The translations under genes and the position numbers were made by a program. The notes beneath the pieces are model-generated. The model saw nothing but the letters and a program-made list of their open reading frames with translations, was not told the DNA's origin and did no database searches. A stretch of DNA of 64,000 bases, taken from contig NZ_LHPI01000019.1 in assembly GCF_001274785.1 (NCBI RefSeq), positions 1-64,000 of the forward strand, given 5' to 3'. Of this stretch, positions 9,559 to 17,916 are shown piece by piece. Positions within the stretch are counted from its first letter, which is position 1. Each line of letters starts with the position of its first letter. Source of the DNA: Vibrio hepatarius. Its GTDB lineage: Bacteria > Pseudomonadota > Gammaproteobacteria > Enterobacterales > Vibrionaceae.

Positions 9559-10773
9559 ATGAACGCAATGTACGATTATATTATTGTCGGTGGTGGTATT
9601 GTGGGTGTTTCAACTGCGTGGCAGTTGCAGCAAGCGTATCCAAATAAGTCGATTCTGCTGCTTGAAAAAGAATCGGGCTTTGCCAAGCATCAGACTGGGC
9701 ATAATAGCGGTGTCATTCACGCGGGTGTGTACTATGCGCCCGGCAGCCTGAAAGCGGATTTCTGTAAGCGTGGCGTAGAGCGAACGATTGAGTTTTGCGC
9801 CAAGCACGACATTCCGGTCGAGAACTGCGGTAAGTTGCTGGTGGCGACTGATGATGCAGAAATGGAGCGCATGAACGCGCTTTATCAACGCTGCCACGAA
9901 AACGGCATCGAGGTGGAATTGTTGGATGCTGTACAACTTAAACTCGCCGAACCCAACATCACCGGCTTAGGCGCGATATTGGTCAAAACCACCAGCATTG
10001 TGAACTACACCAGAGTCACGGAAATGATGGCGAAAGAGTTCAGCGAGCTGGGTGGTCAAGTGTGCTTAGGCACTGAAGTGATCGCCGCGAAAGAATTGCC
10101 TGAAGAAGTACAACTGACCTGCAAGGTAGACGGTCAGACTATGCAGCTCAATGGCCGCTTTATGATCACCTGCTCGGGTCTAATGGCAGACCGCATGACT
10201 AAGATGCTGGGTATTGAGACAGACTTCCAAATCGTCCCATATCGCGGTGAATATTACTTGCTGGACGAAAAGCATAACCAAGTGGTGAATCACCTGATTT
10301 ATCCAATCCCAGATCCCGAGCTGCCATTTCTCGGTGTTCACCTGACGCGTATGATTGACGGTACCGTTACTGTCGGGCCAAATGCGGTACAAGGTTGGAA
10401 GCGAGAAGGGTACGGCGCGATTAACTTCAGCATTAAAGATACCTGGCAGATGCTTAACTTTGCTGGCTTTTGGAAAGTGACCGCCAAACATTTGAAAACC
10501 GGCCTGGTAGAGTTTAAAAATTCGTGGTGGAAGCCGGGCTATCTTAAGCTGGTCAACAAATACTGCCCGAGTATAACCGTTAACGATCTCAAACCGTATC
10601 CGGCAGGTATTCGCGCTCAGGCGGTAATGAAAGATGGCACGCTAGTGCATGACTTTTTGTTCGCTGAAAGTCCGCGTAGTTTGCATGTGTGTAATGCACC
10701 ATCACCCGCAGCGACCTCAGCGATGCCAATTGGTGAGTACATTTGTGAAAAGGTCATCGCCAAGAACGCCTGA
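9559..10773 (+). CDS. lhgO: L-2-hydroxyglutarate oxidase (LhgO-type FAD enzyme)
   Basis: A 404-residue DAO-family flavoprotein expected to oxidise L-2-hydroxyglutarate to 2-oxoglutarate and pass electrons to the membrane quinone pool. The N-terminus IIVGGGIVGVSTAWQL is the FAD dinucleotide fold, followed by LLEKE. HNSGVIHAGVYYAPGSLKA is characteristic of LhgO/YgaF proteins. The frame is open from 9463, but that overlaps the permease gene. The ATG at 9559, or 9568, is preferred, with GGATG upstream. It lies 25 bases after the permease and so is probably co-transcribed, which suggests that the transporter brings in 2-hydroxyglutarate or a related acid. Confidence 0.88.
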   Translation: MNAMYDYIIVGGGIVGVSTAWQLQQAYPNKSILLLEKESGFAKHQTGHNSGVIHAGVYYAPGSLKADFCKRGVERTIEFCAKHDIPVENCGKLLVATDDAEMERMNALYQRCHENGIEVELLDAVQLKLAEPNITGLGAILVKTTSIVNYTRVTEMMAKEFSELGGQVCLGTEVIAAKELPEEVQLTCKVDGQTMQLNGRFMITCSGLMADRMTKMLGIETDFQIVPYRGEYYLLDEKHNQVVNHLIYPIPDPELPFLGVHLTRMIDGTVTVGPNAVQGWKREGYGAINFSIKDTWQMLNFAGFWKVTAKHLKTGLVEFKNSWWKPGYLKLVNKYCPSITVNDLKPYPAGIRAQAVMKDGTLVHDFLFAESPRSLHVCNAPSPAATSAMPIGEYICEKVIAKNA

Positions 10774-10791
10774 CACGGTCATCGTATAACG

Positions 10792-10838
10792 ATAAGCCAG
10801 TTCCACTGCTGTTAATTGGGGAGCTGGCTTATTTTTTT
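10792..10838 (+). terminator. Terminator after lhgO, overlapping the end of the convergent gene
   Basis: ATAAGCCAGTTCC pairs imperfectly with GGGGAGCTGGCTTAT and is followed by seven T. The stop codon of the convergent small gene (10812-10814) lies in the loop. Confidence 0.75.
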
Positions 10839-11123
10839 GTTTGTCTTTGGCTTTTGTTGCGTCGCGCTTTGCTCCGAGTCTAACTGAAACCACTTTAACT
10901 GACCGTTGGTCTCAAAATCATTCGCGCTCTCGCAGGTTAAGTAATGATCACCGACTTGCAGGATTGCGCCTTCTGAGTAGGCCATATCTTGGTAAAAGCA
11001 GACGCGTTTGCCGACCTCAGATGCGTTAACGCCGATGATCGCTTTACCAGGCGTCGATATCACGTGGTTTGACGCAGCAACATTGGTGCTGGCGAGCAGC
11101 AGTAACAAAGTGAATACACGCAT
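10812..11123 (-). CDS. Small secreted protein, DUF1496-like
   Basis: A 103-residue protein with a signal peptide (MRVFTLLLLLASTNVAAS), so exported to the periplasm. The mature part carries VCFYQDMAYSEGAILQVGDHYLTC, a pattern I associate with DUF1496 proteins; its two Cys could form a disulfide. The C-terminal tail is Gln- and Lys-rich. The gene is convergent with lhgO and follows the desulfhydrase-like gene on the same strand with a gap of 9 bases, so the two are probably co-transcribed. The biochemical role of the family is unknown. The call rests on memory of the motif, not on a search. Confidence 0.65.
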   Translation of the reverse strand: MRVFTLLLLLASTNVAASNHVISTPGKAIIGVNASEVGKRVCFYQDMAYSEGAILQVGDHYLTCESANDFETNGQLKWFQLDSEQSATQQKPKTNKKISQLPN

Positions 11124-11132
11124 TCACACTCC

Positions 11133-12035
11133 TTATTCGGGTGACAAGCCAAACTTTCTTTCATAACGAGGCAGCATGCTCTCGTTGCCCAATAATCCAC
11201 CCTGATGAAGGTAAATCAGAGTCTTATGTTGGTTTTCAGGATACCAAGATTGTAGACACTGCCACATCATCGGATCGTAGAGCAGATCAAATTCTATGTT
11301 TGTTTGCTGCTGTAACTCGTACCACGTCAAATAATCTTGTCGATATAGGTGACCGAAATGGTGTTTGGTCGCAAGTTCGAGGATGGTCGGAAAATGGGTT
11401 TCACCCAGCTCCGAAAACTGCTGTTCGAGATATGCTTTTCCGCCAACACAAGGGCAGGTGATGACCTCAATACCATGTGGGCTCAGGTGTTTATGTAAAT
11501 AAAGCGCTGTGGTTCCCGTGCCGGATGGGAGAGCCACGGTAAACTGACTGGCGTTCTCGAATCGCGTCCAAGATAAAATCTCCGTCGCTAATTGCTTGAT
11601 TCCCGCTTCTGCGTGCTGAAAACGCCCGCCTTCAGGTACGACTAGGCAATGTTGATCTGGCTGACGAACTTGCTCAATAAACTCTCGTGGATGCAGACCT
11701 AATTCACTTACCGCGGTGATATCGGCGCCCATGTCTAATGCCGCGCGGTAATTTCCTTTGGGTGATTCGGCCAACCACTGCGGGATGTGGTCGACATAAA
11801 ACTCAAACGCCCAGCCTTTAATCGCAGCCAAAGCAGAGAGGGAGTACATCGCGTTGGATTGTACACTGCCATAACTGATCAGAATGTCGATATGTTCAAG
11901 GGGCTGCTCGAGTAACGCCATAAACTTGCGCGCTTTGTTGCCACTAAAATGGCTGTGCAGTTGGTCATCCCGCTTTAGATAGAATGGGATGTCATTGAAC
12001 TGGTGTTGGGTAATGGGCGTATCGGCAAGTTTCAT
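11133..12035 (-). CDS. PLP-dependent D-cysteine desulfhydrase / ACC deaminase-like enzyme
   Basis: A 300-residue fold-type II PLP enzyme. The N-terminal FYLKRDDQLHSHFSGNKARK contains the Schiff-base Lys in SGNKARK. ISYGSVQSNAMYSLSALAA is the substrate and cofactor loop of the D-cysteine desulfhydrase/ACC deaminase group, and ALPSGTGTTALYL binds the PLP phosphate. Family members release sulfide, ammonia and pyruvate from D-cysteine, or deaminate 1-aminocyclopropane-1-carboxylate. At 300 residues it is slightly shorter than DcyD (about 330). It precedes the DUF1496-like gene. A hairpin with a T-run on the same strand lies about 90 bases upstream of its start. Confidence 0.8.
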   Translation of the reverse strand: MKLADTPITQHQFNDIPFYLKRDDQLHSHFSGNKARKFMALLEQPLEHIDILISYGSVQSNAMYSLSALAAIKGWAFEFYVDHIPQWLAESPKGNYRAALDMGADITAVSELGLHPREFIEQVRQPDQHCLVVPEGGRFQHAEAGIKQLATEILSWTRFENASQFTVALPSGTGTTALYLHKHLSPHGIEVITCPCVGGKAYLEQQFSELGETHFPTILELATKHHFGHLYRQDYLTWYELQQQTNIEFDLLYDPMMWQCLQSWYPENQHKTLIYLHQGGLLGNESMLPRYERKFGLSPE

Positions 12036-12126
12036 AACCGCAGAAGCAATAAGGAAATTAGGAAGCGCATTCTAGCGAATAATGTAGGTAAAGCTCAATC
12101 AAGATTGCAACGTGAAAAGCGGGAAG

Positions 12127-12157
12127 AAAAAAAGCCCAGAGCAATCTGGCTCTGGGC
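12127..12157 (-). terminator. Orphan minus-strand terminator upstream of the desulfhydrase-like gene
   Basis: A perfect 9-base stem (GCCCAGAGC / GCTCTGGGC, loop AATCT) is followed on the minus strand by seven T. No annotated minus-strand gene ends here. It could terminate a short RNA, or be an attenuator in the leader of the downstream gene. A weak promoter, TTGTCA-N16-TAATTT, can be read on the minus strand around 12201-12228. Confidence 0.65.
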
Positions 12158-12356
12158 GGATACAAACATAGGAGTTAATAAGAAAAAGCAGCGTAAATTA
12201 GTAGCGCTAGTTAAGATGACAAGTTTGACGGCCTGTAAACTTCGAATGCTCTGCTAACTACAATTAATCAGACTGGCACTTTTCCATTCAGTTCCCTCAA
12301 TCGCGAAAAAAATTCAAATTTTTTTGTTCGCTCTCCGTACTGCTGACTTCTTATCC

Positions 12357-12367
12357 TGGTCAGACCA
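12357..12367. promoter_or_regulatory. FadR-type operator
   Basis: TGGTCAGACCA is a perfect palindrome around one base and matches the core of the FadR consensus (CTGGTCNGACC). It lies 87 bases upstream of the TetR-type regulator gene that precedes fadE. Confidence 0.7.
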
Positions 12368-12424
12368 ATCTGCAAAAATGTGATGTTAATGGCTTGTTGC
12401 TTAAATGTATCGAGTGTATATTTT

Positions 12425-12438
12425 CAAACAGATGTTTA
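12425..12438. promoter_or_regulatory. PsrA-like operator
   Basis: CAAAC-AGAT-GTTTA is an inverted repeat close to the (G/C)AAAC-N2-4-GTTT(G/C) pattern known for PsrA. It sits 15 bases before the start codon of the TetR regulator and would permit autoregulation. Confidence 0.6.
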
Positions 12439-12453
12439 ATACGAGTGATTAAA

Positions 12454-13080
12454 ATGGCTGGCAGAAACAGTACCAAAGATAAAATTTTAGATGTCGCCGA
12501 GGCACTCTTCGCAGAGCAAGGCTTTAAGGACACGTCACTACGCACGATTACCAGTAAAGCAGGGGTCAACCTTGCGTCGGTTAACTACCACTTTGGTGAC
12601 AAGAAGACGTTGGTGCGTGCCGTGCTCAACCGTTACCTAGAAGCGTTTATGCCCGCGGTGCAAGATTCATTGATCAATCTTAACCTAAATGACAGCTACA
12701 AAATGGAAGATGTGTTTGAATCTTTGCGTTCTCCACTGCGTTCATTAAACGAAGTACACCCTAATGGTACGAGTCGCTTTATGTTGTTGATCGGCCGTGG
12801 ATATACCGACGTGCAAGGTCACTTACGCTGGTTTATTACGACGCGCTATCAAGAGACGTTGTCACTCTTTACCCAATCAGTGATGAAAGCGAATCCTAAA
12901 TTATCGGAAGAAGAGTTGTTCTGGCGTTTGCACTTTACGCTGGGCACCTGTGTTTTCACCATGGCATCAAGCCAAGCTCTGCTTGAAATAGCAGAAAGCA
13001 ACTACGGTAAGCAAATGGACGCGAAATCTGTCGTTGACCAGCTGATACCGTTTTTGGCAGCAGGCGTCGCTGCAGACTAA
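12454..13080 (+). CDS. psrA: TetR-family regulator of fatty acid metabolism (PsrA-like)
   Basis: A 208-residue TetR repressor. The N-terminal helix-turn-helix covers about residues 8-55 (KDKILDVAEALFAEQGFKDTSLRTITSKAGVNLASVNYHFGDK, given here as a landmark from first Lys to last Lys only). The remainder is a mostly helical ligand-binding domain. The ATG at 12454 begins at MAGRNSTKDK, where TetR domains normally start; the longer frame from 12394 adds an unrelated Cys-rich stretch. It lies 65 bases upstream of fadE, and FadR-like and PsrA-like sites precede it. That context is the basis for the PsrA name, which is an inference. Its effector would be a long-chain acyl-CoA or fatty acid. Confidence 0.78.
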   Translation: MAGRNSTKDKILDVAEALFAEQGFKDTSLRTITSKAGVNLASVNYHFGDKKTLVRAVLNRYLEAFMPAVQDSLINLNLNDSYKMEDVFESLRSPLRSLNEVHPNGTSRFMLLIGRGYTDVQGHLRWFITTRYQETLSLFTQSVMKANPKLSEEELFWRLHFTLGTCVFTMASSQALLEIAESNYGKQMDAKSVVDQLIPFLAAGVAAD

Positions 13081-13145
13081 ATTTTATATATAAGACTTAA
13101 AACAAAAATAAATTGGACCACAACTGTGAACAAAAGGATCTGACT

Positions 13146-15431
13146 ATGAGCTCTCTAAGAAGAAAATGGGTAAGCGACCCAGCTTTCAAACTGTTTAAGA
13201 AGGTGTTGCCACCGCTATCAAGCACCGAGAAAGAAGCAATGGAAGCGGGCAGTGTGTGGTGGGATGGAGAGCTTTTCTCTGGTCGTCCTGATTTTACTAA
13301 GCTACACCATTACCCTAAACCAGCACTAACAGCGGAAGAGCAAGCGTTTATGGATAACGAGCTCGAAACCCTGTTGGCCATGCTGGATGACCATAAGATC
13401 GTCAAAGAAGACCGCGATTTACCTAAAGAAGTGTGGGATTACCTGCGTAAAGAGCGTTTCTTCTCATTGATCATCTCTAAAGAGTACGGCGGTCGTGAGT
13501 TTTCGTCGTTAGCGAACTCAACCATCGTTTCACGTATTGCGACTCGCAGTATCAGTACCGCAGTGTCTGTGATGGTGCCTAACTCGCTTGGTCCGGGTGA
13601 GCTACTTTCACACTACGGCACGCAAGAGCAGCGCGACTACTGGCTACCTCGTTTAGCGGACGGTACCGATATTCCTTGTTTTGCGTTAACTGGACCAGAA
13701 GCGGGCTCTGACGCTGGCGGTATCCCAGATGAAGGTATTGTTTGTTACGGCGAGCACGAAGGGAAAGAAGTTCTTGGTGTGCGAGTAAGCTGGAACAAGC
13801 GCTACATTACGCTGGCGCCTGTCGCGACGGTACTGGGCTTGGCATTCAAGATGTACGACCCAGACGGTTTGATGGGTGATAAGAAAGACATTGGTATTAC
13901 GTGTGCGCTTATCCCTGCTAACCATAAAGGTGTGGAGATTGGCGAACGTCACGACCCAATTGGTCTTGCGTTTATGAACGGTCCAACGCGCGGTAAAGAC
14001 GTCTTTATCCCGATGGATTGGCTGATCGGTGGCCAAGACTATGCTGGTAAAGGCTGGCGTATGCTGGTGGAATGTCTTTCAGCAGGTCGTGGTATTTCTC
14101 TACCAGCACTTGGCGCTGCGATTGGTCATTTAACTTCTCGTACCACGGGTGCTTATTCGTACGTGCGTAAGCAGTTCGGTATGTCGATTGGTAAGTTTGA
14201 AGGCGTTGCAGAAGCGTTGGGTCGCATCGGCGGTCTCACTTATCTGCTTGAAGCGACTCGTACATTAACGACCACTTCTCTCGATCTTAAAGAGAAACCG
14301 GGCATTGTGACGGCGATTGCTAAATACCACATGACCGAAATGGCGCGTACTATTCTCAATGATTCGATGGACATCCACTCTGGCCGCGCGATTCAAGATG
14401 GGCCGATGAACTATTTAGCGTCGCCTTATCTTGGTATTCCGGTTGCTATCACTGTAGAAGGTGCCAACATCCTAACGCGTAACCTGATGATCTTCGGACA
14501 AGGCGCGACACGTTGTCACCCTTACGTTTTGAAAGAGATGGAAGCGGCGGCAAATCCAGATGAGAAACAAGGCGCGAAAGAGTTTGATAAGCTGTTGTTC
14601 AAACACATTGGTCACGCAACGAAGAACACCTTTGGTGCATTTGGTGCGGCGCTGACGGGCTCTCGCTTTATCAAAGCAGACATGAGTGGTCCAACGCAGC
14701 CTTACTACAAAGAAATGACGCGTCTAAGTCGCGCGCTGGCAGTCAGTGCGGATATCGCAATGGCAACACTGGGCGGTGATCTAAAGCGTAAAGAGATGAT
14801 CTCGGCAAGATTGGGTGATGTGCTTGCGTATCTTTACATGGCGTCGGCGGCGTTGAAGAAATACGAAGACGAAGGCCGTCAACAGCAAGACCTAGATTAC
14901 GTTCACTACGCAGTGCAGCACTGTTTGTATAGCGCGGCGAAGTCACTGCAAGAAGCGTTTAGCAACTACCCGCAAAAATCAGTCGGCCGCTTGCTTAAAG
15001 TGCTGATCTTCCCGCTTGGTAACCATTACCAAAAACCGAGCGATAACCTAACGGTGAAGATTGCTGAAAGTTTGATGACCCCGGGTGCACACCGTGACCG
15101 TCTAACTCACCTTTGTTACATCGGTAAAGAAGAAAACGACAACGTAGGGCTGATGGAAAATGCTTTCCTCGCAATGTATGGCGTGAAGAGTATTGAACGC
15201 AAACTGATGAATGCAGCGAAAGAAGGTAAAGTGGCGCGTAAAGGGCTGCTAAAAGACCGACTTGCTCAGGCGTTGGAAGCAAATGTATTGACGCAGGAAG
15301 AAGTAGATAAAGTGCTGGCAGCCGATGAACTGCGCTACAAAGCAATTCAAGTTGACCACTTTAGCCATGATTTCAGCGAAGTAAGGACGCATGACCAAGA
15401 AGTAAAGCACAAGCTTGATAGCGTGGCTTAG
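13146..15431 (+). CDS. fadE: Acyl-CoA dehydrogenase FadE
   Basis: A 761-residue flavoprotein catalysing the first, alpha-beta dehydrogenation step of fatty acid beta-oxidation. The long form with a C-terminal extension (residues about 480-761) is the FadE type rather than the ordinary 380-residue dehydrogenases. Landmarks include PCFALTGPEAGSDAGG, FMNGPTRGKDVF, SAGRGISLPA and HSGRAIQDGPMNYLA. The ATG at 13146 follows AAAGGATC; the upstream ATG at 13113 has no such site. It sits behind the PsrA-like regulator and ends at a good terminator. V. cholerae and relatives have more than one fadE-like gene, so this may be one of a set. Confidence 0.93.
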   Translation: MSSLRRKWVSDPAFKLFKKVLPPLSSTEKEAMEAGSVWWDGELFSGRPDFTKLHHYPKPALTAEEQAFMDNELETLLAMLDDHKIVKEDRDLPKEVWDYLRKERFFSLIISKEYGGREFSSLANSTIVSRIATRSISTAVSVMVPNSLGPGELLSHYGTQEQRDYWLPRLADGTDIPCFALTGPEAGSDAGGIPDEGIVCYGEHEGKEVLGVRVSWNKRYITLAPVATVLGLAFKMYDPDGLMGDKKDIGITCALIPANHKGVEIGERHDPIGLAFMNGPTRGKDVFIPMDWLIGGQDYAGKGWRMLVECLSAGRGISLPALGAAIGHLTSRTTGAYSYVRKQFGMSIGKFEGVAEALGRIGGLTYLLEATRTLTTTSLDLKEKPGIVTAIAKYHMTEMARTILNDSMDIHSGRAIQDGPMNYLASPYLGIPVAITVEGANILTRNLMIFGQGATRCHPYVLKEMEAAANPDEKQGAKEFDKLLFKHIGHATKNTFGAFGAALTGSRFIKADMSGPTQPYYKEMTRLSRALAVSADIAMATLGGDLKRKEMISARLGDVLAYLYMASAALKKYEDEGRQQQDLDYVHYAVQHCLYSAAKSLQEAFSNYPQKSVGRLLKVLIFPLGNHYQKPSDNLTVKIAESLMTPGAHRDRLTHLCYIGKEENDNVGLMENAFLAMYGVKSIERKLMNAAKEGKVARKGLLKDRLAQALEANVLTQEEVDKVLAADELRYKAIQVDHFSHDFSEVRTHDQEVKHKLDSVA

Positions 15432-15466
15432 TCGCTTAATTGATAAGCTTTGCTATCTTAAACAAC

Positions 15467-15500
15467 AGAAAGGCATCGATTATGATGCCTTTCTTTGTTT
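15467..15500 (+). terminator. Terminator after fadE
   Basis: The 11-base stem AGAAAGGCATC / GATGCCTTTCT has a 6-base loop and is followed by TTGTTTTG. Confidence 0.85.
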
Positions 15501-15622
15501 TGCTTGAATAATTGAACCAAAGTCATCCAACCACTTGCATTTTAGTGACATTTTTACAGAAATTAGATGCGAACTGGCGGTGAACCTTTTATCCTAGCGG
15601 GGTTTTGTAAAGGAAGTTGAAT

Positions 15623-16825
15623 ATGATCATCAAACCTAGAATTCGTGGATTTATCTGTACTACAACGCACCCAGTGGGTTGTGAAGCTAACGTAAAAGAA
15701 CAAATTGCTTACACAAAAGCACAAGGCCCTATCAAAAACGCTCCTAAGCGCGTTCTTGTTGTTGGTGCATCAAGTGGCTACGGTCTATCTTCTCGTATCG
15801 CTGCGGCATTTGGTGGCGGTGCTTCAACTATCGGTGTGTTCTTCGAAAAAGAAGGCACTGAAAAGAAACCAGGTACGGCAGGTTTCTACAACGCTGCGGC
15901 ATTTGAAAAGCTAGCCCGTGAAGAAGGTCTATACGCTAAGAGCCTAAATGGCGACGCTTTCTCAAACGAAGCGAAACAGAAAACAATCGAGCTGATCAAA
16001 GAAGACTTAGGTCAGGTTGATATGGTGGTTTACTCACTGGCTTCTCCAGTACGTAAAATGCCGGAGACAGGTGAATTGGTTCGTTCAGCGCTAAAACCAA
16101 TCGGTGAAACTTACACGTCAACAGCGGTTGATACCAATAAAGACGTGATCATCGAAGCAAGTGTTGAACCAGCAACAGAAGAAGAGATCAAAGACACAGT
16201 AACCGTAATGGGCGGTGAAGATTGGGAACTTTGGATCAACGCATTGTCTGAAGCTGGCGTTCTTGCAGAAGGTTGTAAGACAGTAGCGTACAGCTACATC
16301 GGTACTGAGCTGACTTGGCCAATCTACTGGGACGGCGCGCTAGGTAAAGCGAAAATGGACCTAGACCGTGCAGCAACGGCACTTAACGAGAAACTTGCAG
16401 CGACTGGCGGCAGCGCAAACGTAGCGGTTCTTAAGTCGGTAGTGACTCAGGCGAGCTCTGCGATTCCAGTAATGCCACTGTACATCGCGATGGTATTCAA
16501 GAAGATGCGTGAAGAAGGCGTACACGAAGGTTGTATGGAACAAATCTACCGCATGTTCAGCCAACGTCTATACAAAGAAGACGGCAGCGCAGCAGAAGTG
16601 GACGAGAAAAACCGTCTACGTCTGGATGACTGGGAACTACGCGAAGATATCCAGCAACACTGTCGTGACCTATGGCCACAAATCACAACTGAAAACCTAA
16701 AAGAGCTGACTGACTACGTTGAGTACAAAGAAGAGTTCTTGAAGCTATTTGGCTTCGGTGTTGACGGTGTGGATTACGAAGCTGACGTGAACCCAGCGGT
16801 AGAAGCAGATTTCATCGCTATCTAA
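15623..16825 (+). CDS. fabV: Enoyl-ACP reductase FabV (trans-2-enoyl reductase)
   Basis: A 400-residue NADH-dependent reductase completing each round of fatty acid elongation. It is the FabV class, first described in Vibrio and insensitive to triclosan. The N-terminus IIKPRIRGFICTTTHPVGC is characteristic. The nucleotide-binding segment VLVVGASSGYGLSSRIAAA follows, and the active-site Tyr-x8-Lys pair is visible in IYWDGALGKAK. The start is the ATG at 15623 with AAGGAAG upstream, not the TTG at 15617. It is transcribed alone between two strong terminators. Placed after psrA-fadE, it sets synthesis and degradation genes side by side. Confidence 0.95.
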   Translation: MIIKPRIRGFICTTTHPVGCEANVKEQIAYTKAQGPIKNAPKRVLVVGASSGYGLSSRIAAAFGGGASTIGVFFEKEGTEKKPGTAGFYNAAAFEKLAREEGLYAKSLNGDAFSNEAKQKTIELIKEDLGQVDMVVYSLASPVRKMPETGELVRSALKPIGETYTSTAVDTNKDVIIEASVEPATEEEIKDTVTVMGGEDWELWINALSEAGVLAEGCKTVAYSYIGTELTWPIYWDGALGKAKMDLDRAATALNEKLAATGGSANVAVLKSVVTQASSAIPVMPLYIAMVFKKMREEGVHEGCMEQIYRMFSQRLYKEDGSAAEVDEKNRLRLDDWELREDIQQHCRDLWPQITTENLKELTDYVEYKEEFLKLFGFGVDGVDYEADVNPAVEADFIAI

Positions 16826-16845
16826 CTTGCTTTGACTCCAATGAT

Positions 16846-16878
16846 AAAAAATCCGGTGCGCATGCACCGGATTTTTTG
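16846..16878. terminator. Bidirectional terminator between fabV and xthA
   Basis: AAAAAATCCGGTGC pairs with GCACCGGATTTTTT. The stem gives a T-run on either strand and so can serve both convergent genes. Confidence 0.9.
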
Positions 16879-16906
16879 TATCTAGAATCTAGCTGGCTAG
16901 CTTAGC

Positions 16907-17713
16907 TTACTGAAACGTTGACCAAATAGGTGCGTGGTCAGACGGTTTTTCAATACCACGTAATTCGTAGTCGATGTCTGACTCAATACATTTTGCCGCG
17001 AGTTTTGGTGTCGCAAGGATCACGTCGATACGCAGGCCACGGTTGTCATCAAAGCCGCGTGAGCGGTAATCAAACCACGAGAAACGGTCGCTGACTTCTG
17101 GATGAATCTGGCGGAAAGTATCGACAAAGCCCCAATCCATTAACGTTTTTAACCATTCACGCTCTTCTGGCTGGAATGAACATTTACCTGTCTTCAACCA
17201 ACGTTTACGGTTTGGCTCTCCGATACCGATGTCTGAATCGATCGGACTGATGTTGATGTCACCCATCACGATCAACTGTTCATCATTGGTGTGGTTCTCG
17301 GTCAAGTAGCCCATTAGGTCTTTGTAGAACTGGCGTTTGTATGGGAATTTAGTTTCGTGACTGATGTTATCACCCTGCGGGAAGTAGCCATTGAGTACTG
17401 TGACTTTTTCGCCGTTGTCATCTTCAAACGTCGCCATGATCATGCGTTTTTGATGTTCTTCGTTGTCGGTAGGGAAACCTTTCTGGATAGAGATTGGCTC
17501 TTTCTTGCACAGCATGGCAACACCGTAGTGTGCTTTTTGTCCGTGGAAGTACACTTTGTAGCCCATCGCTTCAACGTCTTCGATTGGAAAAGCTTCATCG
17601 TGAACTTTGATCTCTTGAAGGCCGATGACATCTGGTTGATGTTTATCAATCACCGCTTGTAACTGGTGCAAACGAGCGCGCAGACCGTTGATGTTGAACG
17701 AGATGACTTTCAT
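16907..17713 (-). CDS. xthA: Exodeoxyribonuclease III
   Basis: A 268-residue AP endonuclease and 3'-5' exonuclease of base excision repair, of normal family length. Landmarks are MKVISFNINGLRAR at the N-terminus, GLQEIKVHDEAF with the metal-binding Glu, VMGDINISPIDSDIG with catalytic Asp and Asn, DRFSWFDYRSRGFDDNRGLRIDVIL, and the final SDHAPIW with the catalytic Asp-His pair. All the key residues are present. It is convergent with fabV and divergent from the chemoreceptor gene. Confidence 0.96.
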   Translation of the reverse strand: MKVISFNINGLRARLHQLQAVIDKHQPDVIGLQEIKVHDEAFPIEDVEAMGYKVYFHGQKAHYGVAMLCKKEPISIQKGFPTDNEEHQKRMIMATFEDDNGEKVTVLNGYFPQGDNISHETKFPYKRQFYKDLMGYLTENHTNDEQLIVMGDINISPIDSDIGIGEPNRKRWLKTGKCSFQPEEREWLKTLMDWGFVDTFRQIHPEVSDRFSWFDYRSRGFDDNRGLRIDVILATPKLAAKCIESDIDYELRGIEKPSDHAPIWSTFQ

Positions 17714-17916
17714 CCTAAATCCTTAATTATTCATCATTCTAATTGGCATAGTCGCCGATCTTATCATCTTCTGCCACAACACACTAAAGCAAACATCATT
17801 AACTATATTTGTTAACATTCCCTTAAACTTTCGATTGATAAATGGCCGTGTTGTGTTGTAATAAAAGGCTAATATAGCGCCATAGGCCTTATCGAGTTTG
17901 CTTAAAAGGATGTAAT

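Noticed and set aside
11141..11461. 106-codon plus-strand frame opposite the desulfhydrase-like gene
   Set aside because: It is a mirror frame of a well-supported PLP enzyme gene and has no start signal of its own.
12003..12257. 84-codon plus-strand frame
   Set aside because: It overlaps the start of the desulfhydrase-like gene and runs through the orphan hairpin. The translation is Lys/Arg-rich low-complexity with no ribosome binding site.
15540..15622. FadR-like site before fabV (AACTGGCGGTGAACC)
   Set aside because: The right arm does not match the FadR palindrome; the resemblance is limited to AACTGG.
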